Assembly (NCBI GenBank): GCA_009760855.2
Contig: WPIO01000001.1
Location: 8,409,001-8,473,000 of the forward strand
Length of the DNA: 64,000 nt
Origin: Cristatella mucedo
Taxonomy: Eukaryota > Bryozoa > Phylactolaemata > Cristatellidae
Reading direction: 5' to 3'
Positions 34,970 through 45,844 of this stretch are shown here, piece after piece. The notes beneath the pieces were generated by a model. It was given only the letters and a program-made list of their open reading frames with translations. It ran no database searches and was not told the DNA's origin. Position numbers and translations under genes: made by a program. Within the stretch, counting starts at the first letter, position 1. Every line of letters begins with the position of its first letter.

Positions 34970-35066
34970 GGAATAATAATAATAATAATAATACGACGTG
35001 TATATAGCACTCTCGGAGAACTAAGCCTCTTTCGAGGCGCTTTACGTATGCTGTGAAAGAAGCGTG
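34970..35066 (-). mobile_element. LINE family B 3' tail
   Basis: An ATA run (34974-34993) is followed by TATAGCACTCTCGGAGAACT...GAGGCGCTTTACGTATGCTG. Tail only; 5' truncated. Confidence 0.75.
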
Positions 35067-35783
35067 AGCTGCGGCTCAAGGCTGCTCGCGCCAGAGTGCT
35101 CGAGCCTCGAGTCAGGCGAAAGAGAGCGTCTCGCTACGCAGAGGTCAAATGCATGAGAACTATTAGAGCCGGTCGTGCATATCTGCGGTCGAGCCCAATG
35201 CTCGCGAGTCCGCGCATAGGCGCTGTCGCCGCCGGGCTTGCGACGAGCGACAGCGCAACAAGCTCGTCTTTGGCCCTCACCTTTGACTCTTGCGCGGCGC
35301 CGTTTGAACCGCGCATTCGCTTCGGTCAACGTTTACCACTCCTGCCGCAGTTCAATAGACGGGAGTCGCGCCGGACGCGCGCTCGCGCACAAACGCGACC
35401 GTATGCGAGCCGTGGCCACCGTAGCTGCCCCGAGGAGCGCGACCTTTCTCGCCCGCCGCTCTCCAAGAAGTGTCTCTCTCTCTCTGCGGCGGCGGCCGCC
35501 GCCGCCGCCGCCGCAGAGACGCGCTCCGTTGGCCGGCACCGCACCGCGGAATAGAGCACGGTAGCCCGCTTTTTTCGGCCGGCTTTTTGCAGCCGCCTCC
35601 GCCGCAGCGTGGATTCCGTCAACTCGGTGCCACCACCGTTGCCGCAGACGGCACCGACCGCCCCCCCCCACTCAGTTGTAGCCGGTTGGTGACGCCAAGC
35701 GGTCGAGGTTATCCAAGGGCGGCGGCGGCAGGTAGACACAAAATGCAGCATATAGCACTCCCAAAGCCAGAACAGATTTCTTT
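35067..35783. other. CpG-rich, no gene identified
   Basis: GC-rich with a (GCC)n run at about 35490-35515 that gives Ala, Arg or Gly ORFs depending on frame. No domain was recognised. Confidence 0.35.
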
Positions 35784-35998
35784 GCCGGCAGCGGTCTGAA
35801 CTCTCAAGTGGGAGAGACAGCCCTCGGTAAGGCTCCCGACCGCAACGGTCATTAGTTGTATTTGCAGTGATAGGGCGACTCGCGAGGCTGAACAGCCTAA
35901 CTATGCTTTGAATACGTGACGCTTCGCCGTTGTACCGAGCGAACTTCCTTTTCGCAGGGGAAAAAAATAAGCCCGATCATCCATTTACACTAGCAGGC
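35784..35998. repeat. 210-bp dispersed repeat, copy 1
   Basis: This block recurs at 39024-39234 in the same orientation with roughly 85-90 % identity by eye. Identical words include GGGAGAGACAGCCC, TAAGGCTCCCGACCGCAACGG and TTGTACCGAGCGAACTTCCTT. It contains the palindromic GACCGCAACGGTC. No TIR, tRNA-like box or tail identifies it as a known mobile element. Confidence 0.85.
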
Positions 35999-38900
35999 GT
36001 CGACGGCGGCGAGTGGGCACAGAGTATAACTTCGAGCCACGCCCAGAGCCACCGGCACCGTAGTTGTCTTCGAGCGACTGGCTGGCTTTACAAGTTGACG
36101 GAAAACCCGGACGCGGCGCAAAGAGTCGCCCTCACTCCAAGTCCGAAAGTCAAGGCCAGAGAGACGGCGCCGGTGAGCGCGCTGACGCCGCCTTTCGGTC
36201 TCGTCGCCGCTGCGGTGGACGGGAGAGCGCCAATATCGAGGAGGGGCAGGCGGCGTCACGTAACGGGAACCGGCCCATGACGAGTTCTTTCGCGAAAACT
36301 TTTGGCGTCGGCTACGGCCGCCGCCGCCGCAGCCCCGACGAGCCGCAGCACGGACTGGGCGGCGAGGTCTGCGCCGCCCTGGCTGCGGAACGAAGCCGAA
36401 GGCGCTGCCTATATATAGGCGAAGCTTGAGCGCCACTCGTTCGACTCGCGGAAGCGCGCGTGCGCGAATCGGTGAGTCGGATGTCCCCGAAATCGATGGC
36501 ATGAGTCGTCGCAGCTCTTCCGACCTCGGCACCCACCAAAGCCACCGCGAGCGCGGCCGGTACGATCGTCTCCTCTACGTTCAACGCAAGTAGCCGACGG
36601 GAATCGGATTGCAGGTGGGCGCGGTCGCGAGCAAGTTGGATTGTAGGTAGGCGCGCACTCGATTAGCCTGCACGATTCCAGATTTAAAAGAGATAAGCCG
36701 GTATCTCTCCGTCGCCGCACTGCGACCGTCGACTGCACGCGCGTAGCGACAGCGGCGGCGATCGACTACGGCTCCGCACGCGACGTAGCGACGCCGCGGT
36801 ATAGTAGCGCGAGTCGCCGGTGACTCGGCCGTTATCGCCCTTGGCGGGCGGGCGGGCGGCTTGGCCGTCGCCTGGGCAGACGCCGTGCTCCTCCGCTGGA
36901 CCGCTGCCGCCGAGACTCGCAGTAGAGGAACTCCGCCCGCCCCCCCCCCCCTAGGCTGTCCGACGCCCCGCCGCCACCCTGCGAGCGGCGAACTGCGATT
37001 AACGAATTTAGGCGACGCCCGACGCTCTCGCCGGCCTCTCGCGGCGCTTCCTGCGGCGGCGCCCCGCTGGCTGCGCACCTCGCCCGCCGCCGGGCCGGCC
37101 CATTTCTGAGCGTTCCCGCGGCGAGTCGCATCCCACTTCCCATGGCGAGTCGCGACCGCCCGCTCGGAAGCCTTGCGATGCGCATTTGCGATGCGGATGC
37201 GATGCGCATTTGCGGTCGGGCGGCCGATGGAGAGGCCCGCTTTATACGCGCCGCTCGGCTGGGATTTTCGCGGTGCGCTCGCGGTGGCAAACTCATCACC
37301 CCAATGGGTCCAGATGGCTTTGGAATCGCCGCCGCTTTTCCCACGGCAGCTCGGTCGCAGCGGGGCAAAGGCGACGGTCCATGCGAGCCGCCGACTTATC
37401 GGCAAGTGTTTGTTTTGCAATTACGGGCAGATTGCAGCCCGGGAAGGCGGGGTTTTCACACGGTGAGCCCGGCTGCATCGTTCGGCAGCTAGTTGCCGAT
37501 ATCAGAGAGCGAGCCGTCGGCCGACCAATGGCCGACCGACAGAAGCTTCGCGCTGCATCCAAGCGGAGCTCGTGAGTCACGCCGACGCCGACTACCCGGG
37601 CGGGCTCGAAGCGGCGGCGCCTTACCGCGCCCGGCTGCCCAGCGGCAGGGGCGGCGGCTCTTATCTACCGTCGCCCGACGGTCGGCAGCCTGGACCTTGG
37701 CGGCGGCTCGACCTGGCTCCGGTTGCAGTGCCCCCGCCGCCGCCGAGCGCCGCAGCAGCGTCCCCGCCTCGAGTCCGTGCCGGCCGGCGCTCTAACTAGC
37801 TCGGGGACTTGTGGAGCAGCTGCGCCCAATCCTTACGACGTCAGTCGCACGTGCGTGTGACGACTTCGAGCTTCGGAATCGCCTCGCGAGCGCCAAGCGC
37901 GGCCGACAGATGGCGAAAGCGCGTGCGACCGCATTGACCGACCGACGTAGGCGAGCAACAGTTGAGCGCAGCGTTCTGCTGCTGAGGGTCATGCCGGACT
38001 GGAGACGCTGGCTGCCCGTGGGCACGACACGCGGCACGCCGCCGCCGCCGAAGCCCGGGCAGCTTTGGGTGGCGACGGGCGAGCCGGTTGGAGTGGCTAC
38101 CGGCGGCCGGTTAGGTTGCCGCCGCGGTTGCCGGCGGGCAGCAGCCGGAGGAGAGGCACGAGGGGCGTGCGGCTGCGGCGGGCGTCGGCGGCTTGCGCAC
38201 GGAGGCTGACGAAACGGCTGCAGCTGGGAGCCTCCCTGGACGTCGGCTGCGCGACCGCGCACCCGGATACGTCAATCAAACGCGTGCGCCCGAGCGTACG
38301 CCAGCGCCCTGAGTCAGTTGCCCGCGTGACGCACGGACCACGCCTCCAGGCGTGCCTCGGCTGCCGGCGCCACCGGGGCTCTAGCTTCTCGACGCGACGG
38401 GCTGGCGAGACCTGCTTTGGCGAGATGGCGGCGACGGCGGCGGCACCATCTAGTGTGTCGCAGTCTGGGCGTGCGGTAGCGGAGCTTCTCCGCAGCTCCC
38501 ACCGTCTGTCGTCCGCCCCCTACGGACGACATCGGACGACGTCCACCAATGATTTTCGCCGAACGAAAATCGCTCGCCCAAGCGTCGATCTGCAGGCTGG
38601 CATGAGCTTGCACGTTGCAGTTTGAGCGACTCCTCGGCGAATTAGACATCGAGTGCACAATGCACAGCTCAGTAACCAATAGTCTTTCCCCGGCTGCACG
38701 CTTAGCTACGAAGTTCTCTGGCGTCAGCTGACCGCTTTCGTCTCACGGTGCCTACAACGGCGACAAGTATGCACGACCGCGTTAGTTTGGAGGCATTTTT
38801 TCTCATTCGCTGGAATGGAGCTAATGCGAACCGACGTGTCCGACAGATTATTCATGGCGCCACTGATCGATCGGCCGCCACGAATCCTATTTTCGGCGAT

Positions 38901-39023
38901 GTCGAAACAGTCCACCCACCGTAGCGGCAGCAGGCCGGTGGCTGCTGCTGGAGAAGTTGCGCTTGCCGTTACGATTGATGCGGAACTCCCGAGAGCCACG
39001 GCCACGATCGGGTTCAGCTGGGG
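35999..39023. other. 3-kb CpG-rich region with a TATA-like palindrome
   Basis: Extremely CpG-rich between 36000 and 38500. ORFs up to 279 codons exist on both strands but overlap in all frames and show only Arg/Ala/Pro bias. At 36408-36419 CCTATATATAGG could serve as a TATA box on either strand. At 37168-37214, NRF1-like 'gcgatgcgcatttgcg' occurs twice. It is a good candidate for regulatory DNA. No host exon could be proved. Confidence 0.4.
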
Positions 39024-39234
39024 GCCGGCCGCGGTCTGAATTCTCACGTGGGAGAGACAGCCCGCGGTAAGGCTCCCGACCGCAACGGTCATTAGTTGTA
39101 TGTGCAGCGATAGGGCGACTCGCGGGGGTTAACAGCCTAACTATCCTATGAATACGTGACACTTCGCAGTTGTACCGAGCGAACTTCCTTCTCGTGTGGG
39201 GGCAAAAAATAAGTATCATCCGTTTACACTAGGC
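39024..39234. repeat. 210-bp dispersed repeat, copy 2
   Basis: Second copy of the block at 35784-35998, same strand, 3.2 kb away. It differs by substitutions and a few small indels and includes the same GACCGCAACGGTC core. Confidence 0.85.
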
Positions 39235-39895
39235 TCGCCACTGTACGGCCCGCCGACGGAGGAGGAATTAGCGCGAACCGACGGCGGCCGCGCCTACCGG
39301 CGGGCTCCTGTTGACATCGAGCCACTAGTCCTTCGGCCTCGCCAGTTCTTCGAGAGTCCACATGCTGGGCACGCGGTCACTTTGCTCTATCTGCAGAGGT
39401 TCTTCTCGCCTCGTCTCGCTCGATACTCGAAATGTCGACGCTACATTTCTGATCCATTGAGAGATCGGATCGCTCGCGTGAACGCAGGAAGCTCGGAGCT
39501 GTGCGCTGGGCGATGAGGCTCTGCCCGAGGCGCTGCACTGTGTGTGACGAGGCTGTGCGAGCTCTTGTCGTTATATCGTCCGTTGGCCGTGAGCAGCATT
39601 GCGTGGACTCACAAAATCTGGACAGTTACGAAACACAAGACGGCACGCGGTGTGGAGTGGAGCCGCTGTCGATGTCCAATTTCTCACCGAGCATAGCATG
39701 GGGTTACGCGTGCAATCCAGCAAACCTGCAGCATTGCAAGCACTTGACTGGCGTAGTTTTGTGGCGTCGCAGCCGGAGATGCGTTCGCGTATGCACACAC
39801 AAGTTCGCTGCGCATCCAGCTAGACGTAAGTATAGTACTTCGGTACACACCAACCTCGGAGCTACACGAACTCGAACACGAATGCACACTATTAC
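39235..39895. other. no recognisable gene
   Basis: Medium GC. The 236-codon plus ORF starting at 39501 runs into the minisatellite and owes its length to it. No domain was seen. Confidence 0.3.
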
Positions 39896-40150
39896 TCCAC
39901 CTCTCTCCGACTTTCAGCCATCTCTCCCACCTCCAATCATCTCTCCGACCTCATCCATCTCTCCAACCTCTCTCCGACCTCCATCCACCCCTCTGACCTC
40001 TATCCGACCTCCATTCATGTCTCCAACCTCCAGTCATCTCTCCAACCTCATCCATCTCTCCAACCTCTCTCCGACCTCCATCCGCCCCTCCGACCACTAT
40101 CCGACGTCCGACCTAGTTGTACGTCTCTCCGACCTTCAACCTCACTCTGA
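39896..40150. repeat. CTCTCCGACCTCCATC-type minisatellite
   Basis: Imperfect repeats of about 15-18 bp with the core 'catctctccgacctc', with a longer block ('catctctccaacctctctccgacctccatcc') occurring twice. Strong strand asymmetry (pyrimidine-rich plus strand). Confidence 0.85.
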
Positions 40151-40500
40151 TCCCCATCGACTCCCAGCAAAGTGTCAGGCAGCTCGTCAGTCGACTTCGT
40201 TGAGCTTCTAATTCCTTTGGACCCTTTCACTCGTTATCTCCGGCGTATCAACCCGACGCTCTCGCTCCTCTCCTCGCTTCCCTGCTGCGTACCACTCGCT
40301 GGCTGGAGCTTGGTCGCTTTGCTGTGGGCTAAGCCAACGTCAGCAAACCTGCACAGACCACGACATCAGCTGTAATGCACCCGTAGCAGCCTGGAACGCC
40401 CACGGACAGGCACCGATACACTTGACGACGCTCGATACGAAGCTCAAAACCTACCTGCTCTTAGCAGCATTTACACCGCCTGCGCGAGTTGCCTGCTCTG
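40151..40500. other. no recognisable feature
   Basis: Short stretch between the minisatellite and a LINE end. Some words ('ttgacgacgctcgatacgaagctcaaaacctacctgctc') look like a LINE ORF2 end (KLKTYLL) but are too short to call. Confidence 0.3.
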
Positions 40501-40850
40501 TAATAATAATAACAATAATAATACATTTGGTGTAGCATCCTCAGAGAACTCAATCTCTTCTAGACGCTTCACATTTGCTGCAAAAGGAGCACGATCGAAC
40601 GGTTAGTGGTAGCGTGCTCATTGATAGCAACCACAACATGGTTAGAGGTGCCGTGCACAGGGCCAGCATGCAAGTACGGTTAGTGACAACATGCACAGTG
40701 TCAGCATGCATAAGCACGTAAAAGGACGAATCAGATGAACCCATTAAATGCTGTGATAAATAGATGCGTTATTAGTTTCTTTTTAAATGTGGGCCTGTCA
40801 GGGGATGTCGTGACGCAAGTCGGAAGTGAGTTACAGGTGTGTTCTTACGC
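40501..40850 (-). mobile_element. LINE family B 3' end
   Basis: An ATA run (40501-40523) is followed by TGTAGCATCCTCAGAGAACTC...AGACGCTTCACATTTGCTGC. The shared UTR follows up to 'gtcaggggatgtcgtgacgcaagtcgga', the same text as at 14850, 19410 and 24165 (ORF2 end). Confidence 0.82.
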
Positions 40851-41057
40851 GCCTGAATTAACTAATACTCCCGTCACTAATCCTGTCTCTACTAGTCATA
40901 GGCGTCTGTTGCGTTTGCTTTACTACGTAAACCTTCGGTGGGCGCGGCGCCCGACAAGCGTCTAGATCCCCGCCGCTTGTCGGGCGAATGATCTAGACGA
41001 TTCGCAACCCTGCGCTGCTCGCGGGGTGCTCGGCGCTTCTTGAAGGTTTGACATTAG
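40851..41057. repeat. short inverted repeat region
   Basis: Contains CGGCGCCCGACAAGCG facing CGCTTGTCGGGCG around 40950-40985, a perfect stem on CGCCCGACAAGCG, with 'tctagat' between and after. It may be a small palindromic element or a structured RNA segment. No family assigned. Confidence 0.5.
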
Positions 41058-41247
41058 GTGAGCCGTGATGGCACACTAGGTAAGGTGATTGCTTTCACTA
41101 CCTCGGCCCCGAGGTTGTGGGTTCGATACCTGCGGTGGGCGATCCTATATCGCCACTGCAAGCGGTGGTGGTAGCCGTAAAGGCTCTTCTGTCGCTATAC
41201 AAAAAGAGGCTGTTTAATCAGCTAGGATTTATTTATTTTATTGGATA
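41058..41247 (+). mobile_element. SINE family 1, full-length copy
   Basis: Head: 'ggtgagccgtgatggcacac' and a B-box-like GGGTTCGATACCTGC (about 41120). Body: CGCCACTGCAAGCGGTGG, 'gtagccgtaaaggctcttct' and GAGGCTGTTTAATCAG. Tail: CTAGGATTTATTTATTTTA. It is the best-preserved copy, and the minus copy at 43485-43655 matches it closely. Confidence 0.85.
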
Positions 41248-41484
41248 CTTTAGTCGCCGAAAGTAAAACCCTACTGAGTCAGCACAGTAGACTATCGTAG
41301 CAAGGTACATTCGCTCTGTCCTTGTCAGCCCAGTATGACTGTGACCGCTGGCTCGGAAGGACTGTACTGCTGCTGCTGTCACTCCCTAACCTAGAACTAG
41401 AATTGCCGCACTAGAACTCGCGGCCACCGCGTCCTTGAAACTGCGGCAGCCGTGTTCGACGCAGTGCGTCACGTATTGGAGCCA

Positions 41485-41550
41485 GTTGTAAAGTGCCTGA
41501 ATAGAGATTCAGTTCTCTTAGGGGTGCTATAAAAAAAACTTATTACAATT
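41485..41550 (+). mobile_element. SINE/LINE hairpin tail fragment
   Basis: TGTAAAGTGCCTGAATAGAG...CTCTTAGGGGTGCTAT is the family-B-type tail in plus orientation. Its 'cctgaatagag' variant is shared with SINE family 2, so it may be the 3' end of such a SINE. Confidence 0.65.
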
Positions 41551-41584
41551 ATTCCAATGATCATCTGCTGCCTTTCCGTTTCAT

Positions 41585-41660
41585 GATGCGTGCCTCGAAA
41601 GAGATTTAGTTCCCGCAGGGTGCTCGAAAGATATATTACTATTGCTACTATGAAATATCT
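41585..41660 (+). mobile_element. LINE family B tail fragment
   Basis: GTGCCTCGAAAGAGATTTAG...GCAGGGTGCTCGAAAGATA then an ATTACTATTGCTACTA tail. Second tail in the same orientation within 100 bp. Confidence 0.6.
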
Positions 41661-41724
41661 TACGATTGCAACGAGCAATAAAACAACTCTGTTGTTACGG
41701 TTACAATTATTTCGCGTGAGCATG

Positions 41725-41892
41725 CTCATTAGGTGACAGGGGTCGGGTGATCGCTCTTTACGATCAAGGTCGAGGGTTTGATGCCTGCAGAATACAATCC
41801 TTCATTTCCCACAGCAAGCGGGGTGATAGCCGCCAAGGCTTTTCTGCAGCTATATGAGCGAGGCTGTTCAATGAGCCGAGTCTCACACGTTG
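41725..41892 (+). mobile_element. SINE family 1, diverged copy
   Basis: Head with a B-box-like GGGTTTGATGCCTGC, body CCCACAGCAAGCGGGGTGATAG, 'gccgccaaggcttttctgcagctat' and end GCGAGGCTGTTCAATGAG. No ATTT tail is visible. Confidence 0.75.
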
Positions 41893-43364
41893 CTTTTTTG
41901 ATGAGCAGGAAGCTGTCTTGCATTATAGCTTTAGCTGTGACCTGCAAAGTGTGAATATACTAGGTACTAAGTAATAATTCACGAACAGAAATCTCACTTG
42001 CTAAGCTGAAACTCTACCGAGCAGCGATCAGGAATCTGCGCTAACAGGCTTGCATTCGCGGGCAAGTGCGAGCGAGTGCAAACTTGACGCGCAGCCACCT
42101 CCTTCCGGCCTCGACGAAACCCAGCGAAAGGATCCGCAACACCTCTTGTGAGTAGCCTAAAGGATTCAACCGCCCGCTATGTTAGGTCATCTATGACGTT
42201 TCAGATCGCTTAGCGTCGAAGGCCAGTCGGCGGAATGCGACAAATATTAGCATCCAAGCTCAATTCTGACGCTTGTCAAAACCAACGAGTAATTCCTGGT
42301 GCCGGGCTCAGACGCGACAGCTAGCCTAGTGCATCTGTCGAGACGACTCTTCCGTATTTCCGCCGCGAGCGCTAGAACCGTCTGACATACGCTCTCTGGA
42401 GGGGCGCTGTGAGCGGAAGTAATTTCGGATTTTTCCTCACGCTGGGACTCAGTCTGCTCTTCACGTCTCAGGGTGAAACGCACGAAACTAGAGCCGTAAC
42501 TGTCCGCGGCGGCGGCGAATTTTAAAGTTCGGATTAGCGTTGCTATGCACGCTCAAGTGCAGCAACTTTGGCGGCGCGCATCGACTAGGCTCTCTCGCCA
42601 AAGCCGACGTCGCATTGCTAGCGCTCGCATCCGCCCGCCGGACTGCAGTCTCGGCACCGATTGGACGCCGCTCCAGAAAAACGCAACAACACCTCCCCCC
42701 ACGCTTAAGGGAGTGGAGGCGTGAAATGCTCCTTCCGCAGTTCGCGCGCATCGTTCAGTTTCCCGCGCGCCTCGTCGGGCGGCGTCGCACACGCTCGCTG
42801 CCGCGCCCCGCTCGCCGACTTAGCTCGCGACTTAGCTCGCCGACTTTTGCTAACGACTCGCCGAGACCGGCGCGTTGCAAAGCCGCTCGAGCGCGCACGC
42901 GGCGAGCTAAGTCGGCCAGATTATGACGGATAATCATCGTTCGTAGTTCTGAACGGTAACGGCTAACAACCGATCCTAAGATAATCTATGGGCGAGGCGG
43001 CATTAAAGGCGGCGCCGCGAGATACGAGGCAGGCAGTCACCATTCCAAACTCGGCATTGGCATTCGAGCTGGTGAACCCCTGTAACCGTCCGCTGCTGTT
43101 GAATAGACTTTCTGCGCTAGGAAAACGAACTTGCTATGGTTAAAGTATGAGCGCCTTTGGCCGTTGCCGTGATATTTCTGCTACTGCGTGCATGGGTGCA
43201 GCACCCGCCTGTCGGTAGCAACACTACAAGTTTCTGGCGTCACCAGTAGTCGTCGCGTGTCGGCTGAGATCAGCACCGCTACGAGCGCTGCGCTAGCAGT
43301 CTAGGTCTGTCAGGACCTGAAAGCTACACACCGCGTTTGTAGCAGCGCGCCAGCGGACGACGAT
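41893..43364. other. CpG-rich, no gene identified
   Basis: GC-rich from about 42050. Overlapping Arg/Ala ORFs only. 'cttagctcgcgacttagctcgccgact' around 42820 is a small tandem repeat. No domain or splice-supported exon. Confidence 0.35.
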
Positions 43365-43440
43365 CCCCCCCCCCGACATTCCCCCTCCCCCGGTGGACCC
43401 TAAGGCATTCCCCCCCCGACATTCCCCCTCCCCTGGGTTG
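43365..43440. repeat. C-rich CGACATTCCCCC repeat
   Basis: Two and a half units of 'ccccccgacattccccctccc'. Its reverse complement (GGGGGAATGTC) is the core of the G-rich minisatellite at 44334-44465. Confidence 0.75.
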
Positions 43441-43484
43441 GAAATTCCACCCTGCGTTGATGAACTAAGAATGCAAATAAATAA

Positions 43485-43650
43485 ATACTAGCTTATTTAA
43501 CAGCCTCTTTTTGTATAGCGACAGAAGAACCTTTACGGCTATCATCTTGCAGTGGCGATAAAGGATCGCCCACCGAAGGATTCGAACCCACGACCTCGGG
43601 GCGGAGGTCGTGAAAAGCAACCGCCTTACCTAGTGAGATATCACGGCTCA

Positions 43651-43655
<5 letters not shown>
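43485..43655 (-). mobile_element. SINE family 1, full-length copy, minus strand
   Basis: Read on the minus strand it matches the copy at 41058-41247 from 'ggtgagccgtgat' through GGGTTCGAATCCTTCGGTGGG to CTAGTATTTATTTATTT. Together the two define an unusually clear consensus. Confidence 0.85.
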
Positions 43656-43719
<64 letters not shown>

Positions 43720-43720
43720 A
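43653..43720. repeat. (TA)n(TG)n compound microsatellite
   Basis: TA run followed by TG run, immediately next to the SINE head. Confidence 0.95.
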
Positions 43721-44333
43721 TACACATGATCAAATGAAGTACGAGCTCTATGAAATAAAATAAACTCTATAATTGGACGTTTTTTTAATTCCGCATGACC
43801 TATTCACCGATTAGCCTTGCACTACACAGTCCATTTGAGTAGTCTTATCACAACAACTGTACTTTGATGTTTTGCTCAATGAAGTACCCGGTAGGCCAAT
43901 CGTCTGGTTGAAGCTCTTCAGCAAGATGAAGCACTGGCGATAACGGCGACAGCACAGGAGGCCCGGGGTGAGGGACAACAGCCGTCGGTCAAGAGAGTGA
44001 AGAGCTCGGCACAACAGCTGCAGTCGCGACTACTGTCATCCTGTGTTGCCCTCCGTGACTGCAAGAAAACTGCAGTGGAGGTGCTCGAAGGACCCGGACA
44101 TATTATTAGATTTTAAACTGGCACAATACGGAACTACAAAGACATCTATTTATGTTTGATTTGACCTGATGGGTATATAATAACAAATACTACACGTTGC
44201 AAGACAGTTTGTATGACATTTGTAATGACTATATATATATAATGTAGGACTATTGTTGTATATTATATACTATATACTATTTTTTTACAAAATATGTAAA
44301 CAAGACCGTTTATATCATGGCATTTCTATACGG
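43721..44333. other. no recognisable gene
   Basis: A 67-codon minus ORF (44014-43811) has several Cys but no recognised pattern. The rest is AT-rich. Confidence 0.3.
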
Positions 44334-44465
44334 GAGGTGAGGAAATGCCCTACCCCAGGGGGAAATGTCCTACCCCAGGGGGAAATGTCCTACCCCAAGA
44401 GGAGAATGTCCAGGGGGAAATGTTCTAGGGGAAATGTTCAGGGAGAAATGTCCGGGGGGGGAATG
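44334..44465. repeat. G-rich minisatellite (GGGGGAAATGTCCTACCCCA units)
   Basis: About 20-bp units, three well aligned and then shorter degenerate units of GGGGAAATGT(C/T)C. Each unit has facing CCCC and GGGG tracts that could pair or form G-quadruplexes. Confidence 0.85.
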
Positions 44466-44632
44466 TCCTGCAATCGCGCATGCGTAGCGGCCTCACCCGG
44501 CCGCGGCGCCGCCGAGCCTCGTTCGGGTTAAGCCGCACTCCACTCATCCGCTTCGTACAGCCGCTTCGGTCGCTATCAGTGCAGGAAACCCGACGGAGCT
44601 GGAGACTTCGCACCTCGGCAACTTGCGACCAT

Positions 44633-44705
44633 AATAATAATAATATATATTTGATATAGCTCCCTCAGAGAGCTCAATATCTTTCTAAGCACTTTACGTT
44701 ACTAT
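44633..44705 (-). mobile_element. LINE family B 3' tail
   Basis: An ATA run is followed by TATAGCTCCCTCAGAGAGCTC...CTAAGCACTTTACGTTAC. Tail only. Confidence 0.7.
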
Positions 44706-45642
44706 CCGGGGCTGGCAGCGCTCCGCCCCCTCCCCTTGCGGCAACCACACTTCAGCGTGCGACTTTCGGCAAACTGTCGCGTCAGCGTGCGCTCTCGGAG
44801 CGGCGTTGAGACGCGTTGGTCCCGGCGAGTCGCGAACGCAACTCGGTGAGCAGTCTTCGCAGGCATGCACAGTAGGGGCGCGGTGGTGCCGCCTGGCGAC
44901 CTTGACGGCGGGCGGGGCCGGGGGGGGGGAGTGCGGCGGTTTTCGGTCGGTCGGCGGTGCAGTCGGCCAGCATAGCGATCGCATCAATCTTATCGCTGGC
45001 CACTCGAGTTCCGGGGACGACGCGAGCCGACCAGTCGGCGGCCAGCCAATGACGCGTAGACCGCTCGCGTTCCCACGGTCGGAGCGCACGCCGCGGCCGC
45101 CGCGTCTTCCTCCCTGCCCCGACTGCCACCGCAATCAGGGCCTACCGCCGAGGCCGGCTCATTCCGCCATCTGGCGCTGCGGCGCGGCGGTGGCTCGAAG
45201 CGTTCGGTTCGACCGTCGCCAGATCATGCCGCAACCGCCGGCGGGGGTGTGCGGGTGGCTGGGGCGCGTCGGCATGTCGCAACTGACAGGCTGTGTTTTG
45301 AGTGCATTTCTTCAAGCCGCCACTCATTAATAGGTGTTCCAGGCCGTTCGTGCCGGCCGCTCTAGTCGGCTGGGCTGCTGCGGCGGTGGCGGCGCCGAAC
45401 CCTCCCCCCCAGACGGGTCTACCTAGCCCTCCGTTTGACTCCTCCCGACCCCTCGCTCGTTGCGCTACACTTCCGGGTGGAAGGCCTAAACTGCGACAGC
45501 CACTACCGCGTGCTTCAGTCATTACTGTGAGAATCCTCAGACTAATTCTACAATAGCCTAACCAATGTAGGGCACTGTCACTTTCAAGAGTGGCTGTTTT
45601 CCACTCTTATAATTATGAGCGAACCATGAACGTCAGTTACAG
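44706..45642. other. CpG-rich region downstream of the Hes gene
   Basis: GC-rich to about 45510, then AT-rich. ORFs overlap in several frames and are compositional. Part of the AT-rich end may be the 3' UTR of the Hes gene. Confidence 0.35.
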
Positions 45643-45648
45643 TTTAAT
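45643..45648 (-). terminator. possible ATTAAA polyadenylation signal of the Hes gene
   Basis: The minus strand reads ATTAAA about 200 bp after the Hes stop codon, beyond a TA run at 45682-45694. No AATAAA is seen nearer. Tentative. Confidence 0.35.
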
Positions 45649-45844
45649 AACTGCGTAATCAATGGTTCAACAAATAACGATATATATATATATAACAAGG
45701 AACGATCGTCTGAGCGGTGAGCGGCCTCACCCGCTCGGTAGGGAAGCGTCCAGCAGCCACTAAAGGGCGTCAGCAGTTTCTGGTCCCATCCGGTTCCGCC
45801 GCCTTGGCTAGACGAGGCGCTGCGGCGACGCCGCTGCCGGCGAG

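Noticed and set aside
36581-37420. 279-codon minus-strand ORF
   Set aside because: Arg/Ala/Pro-biased, overlapped by several equally long frames in the same CpG-rich DNA; no motif or splice support.
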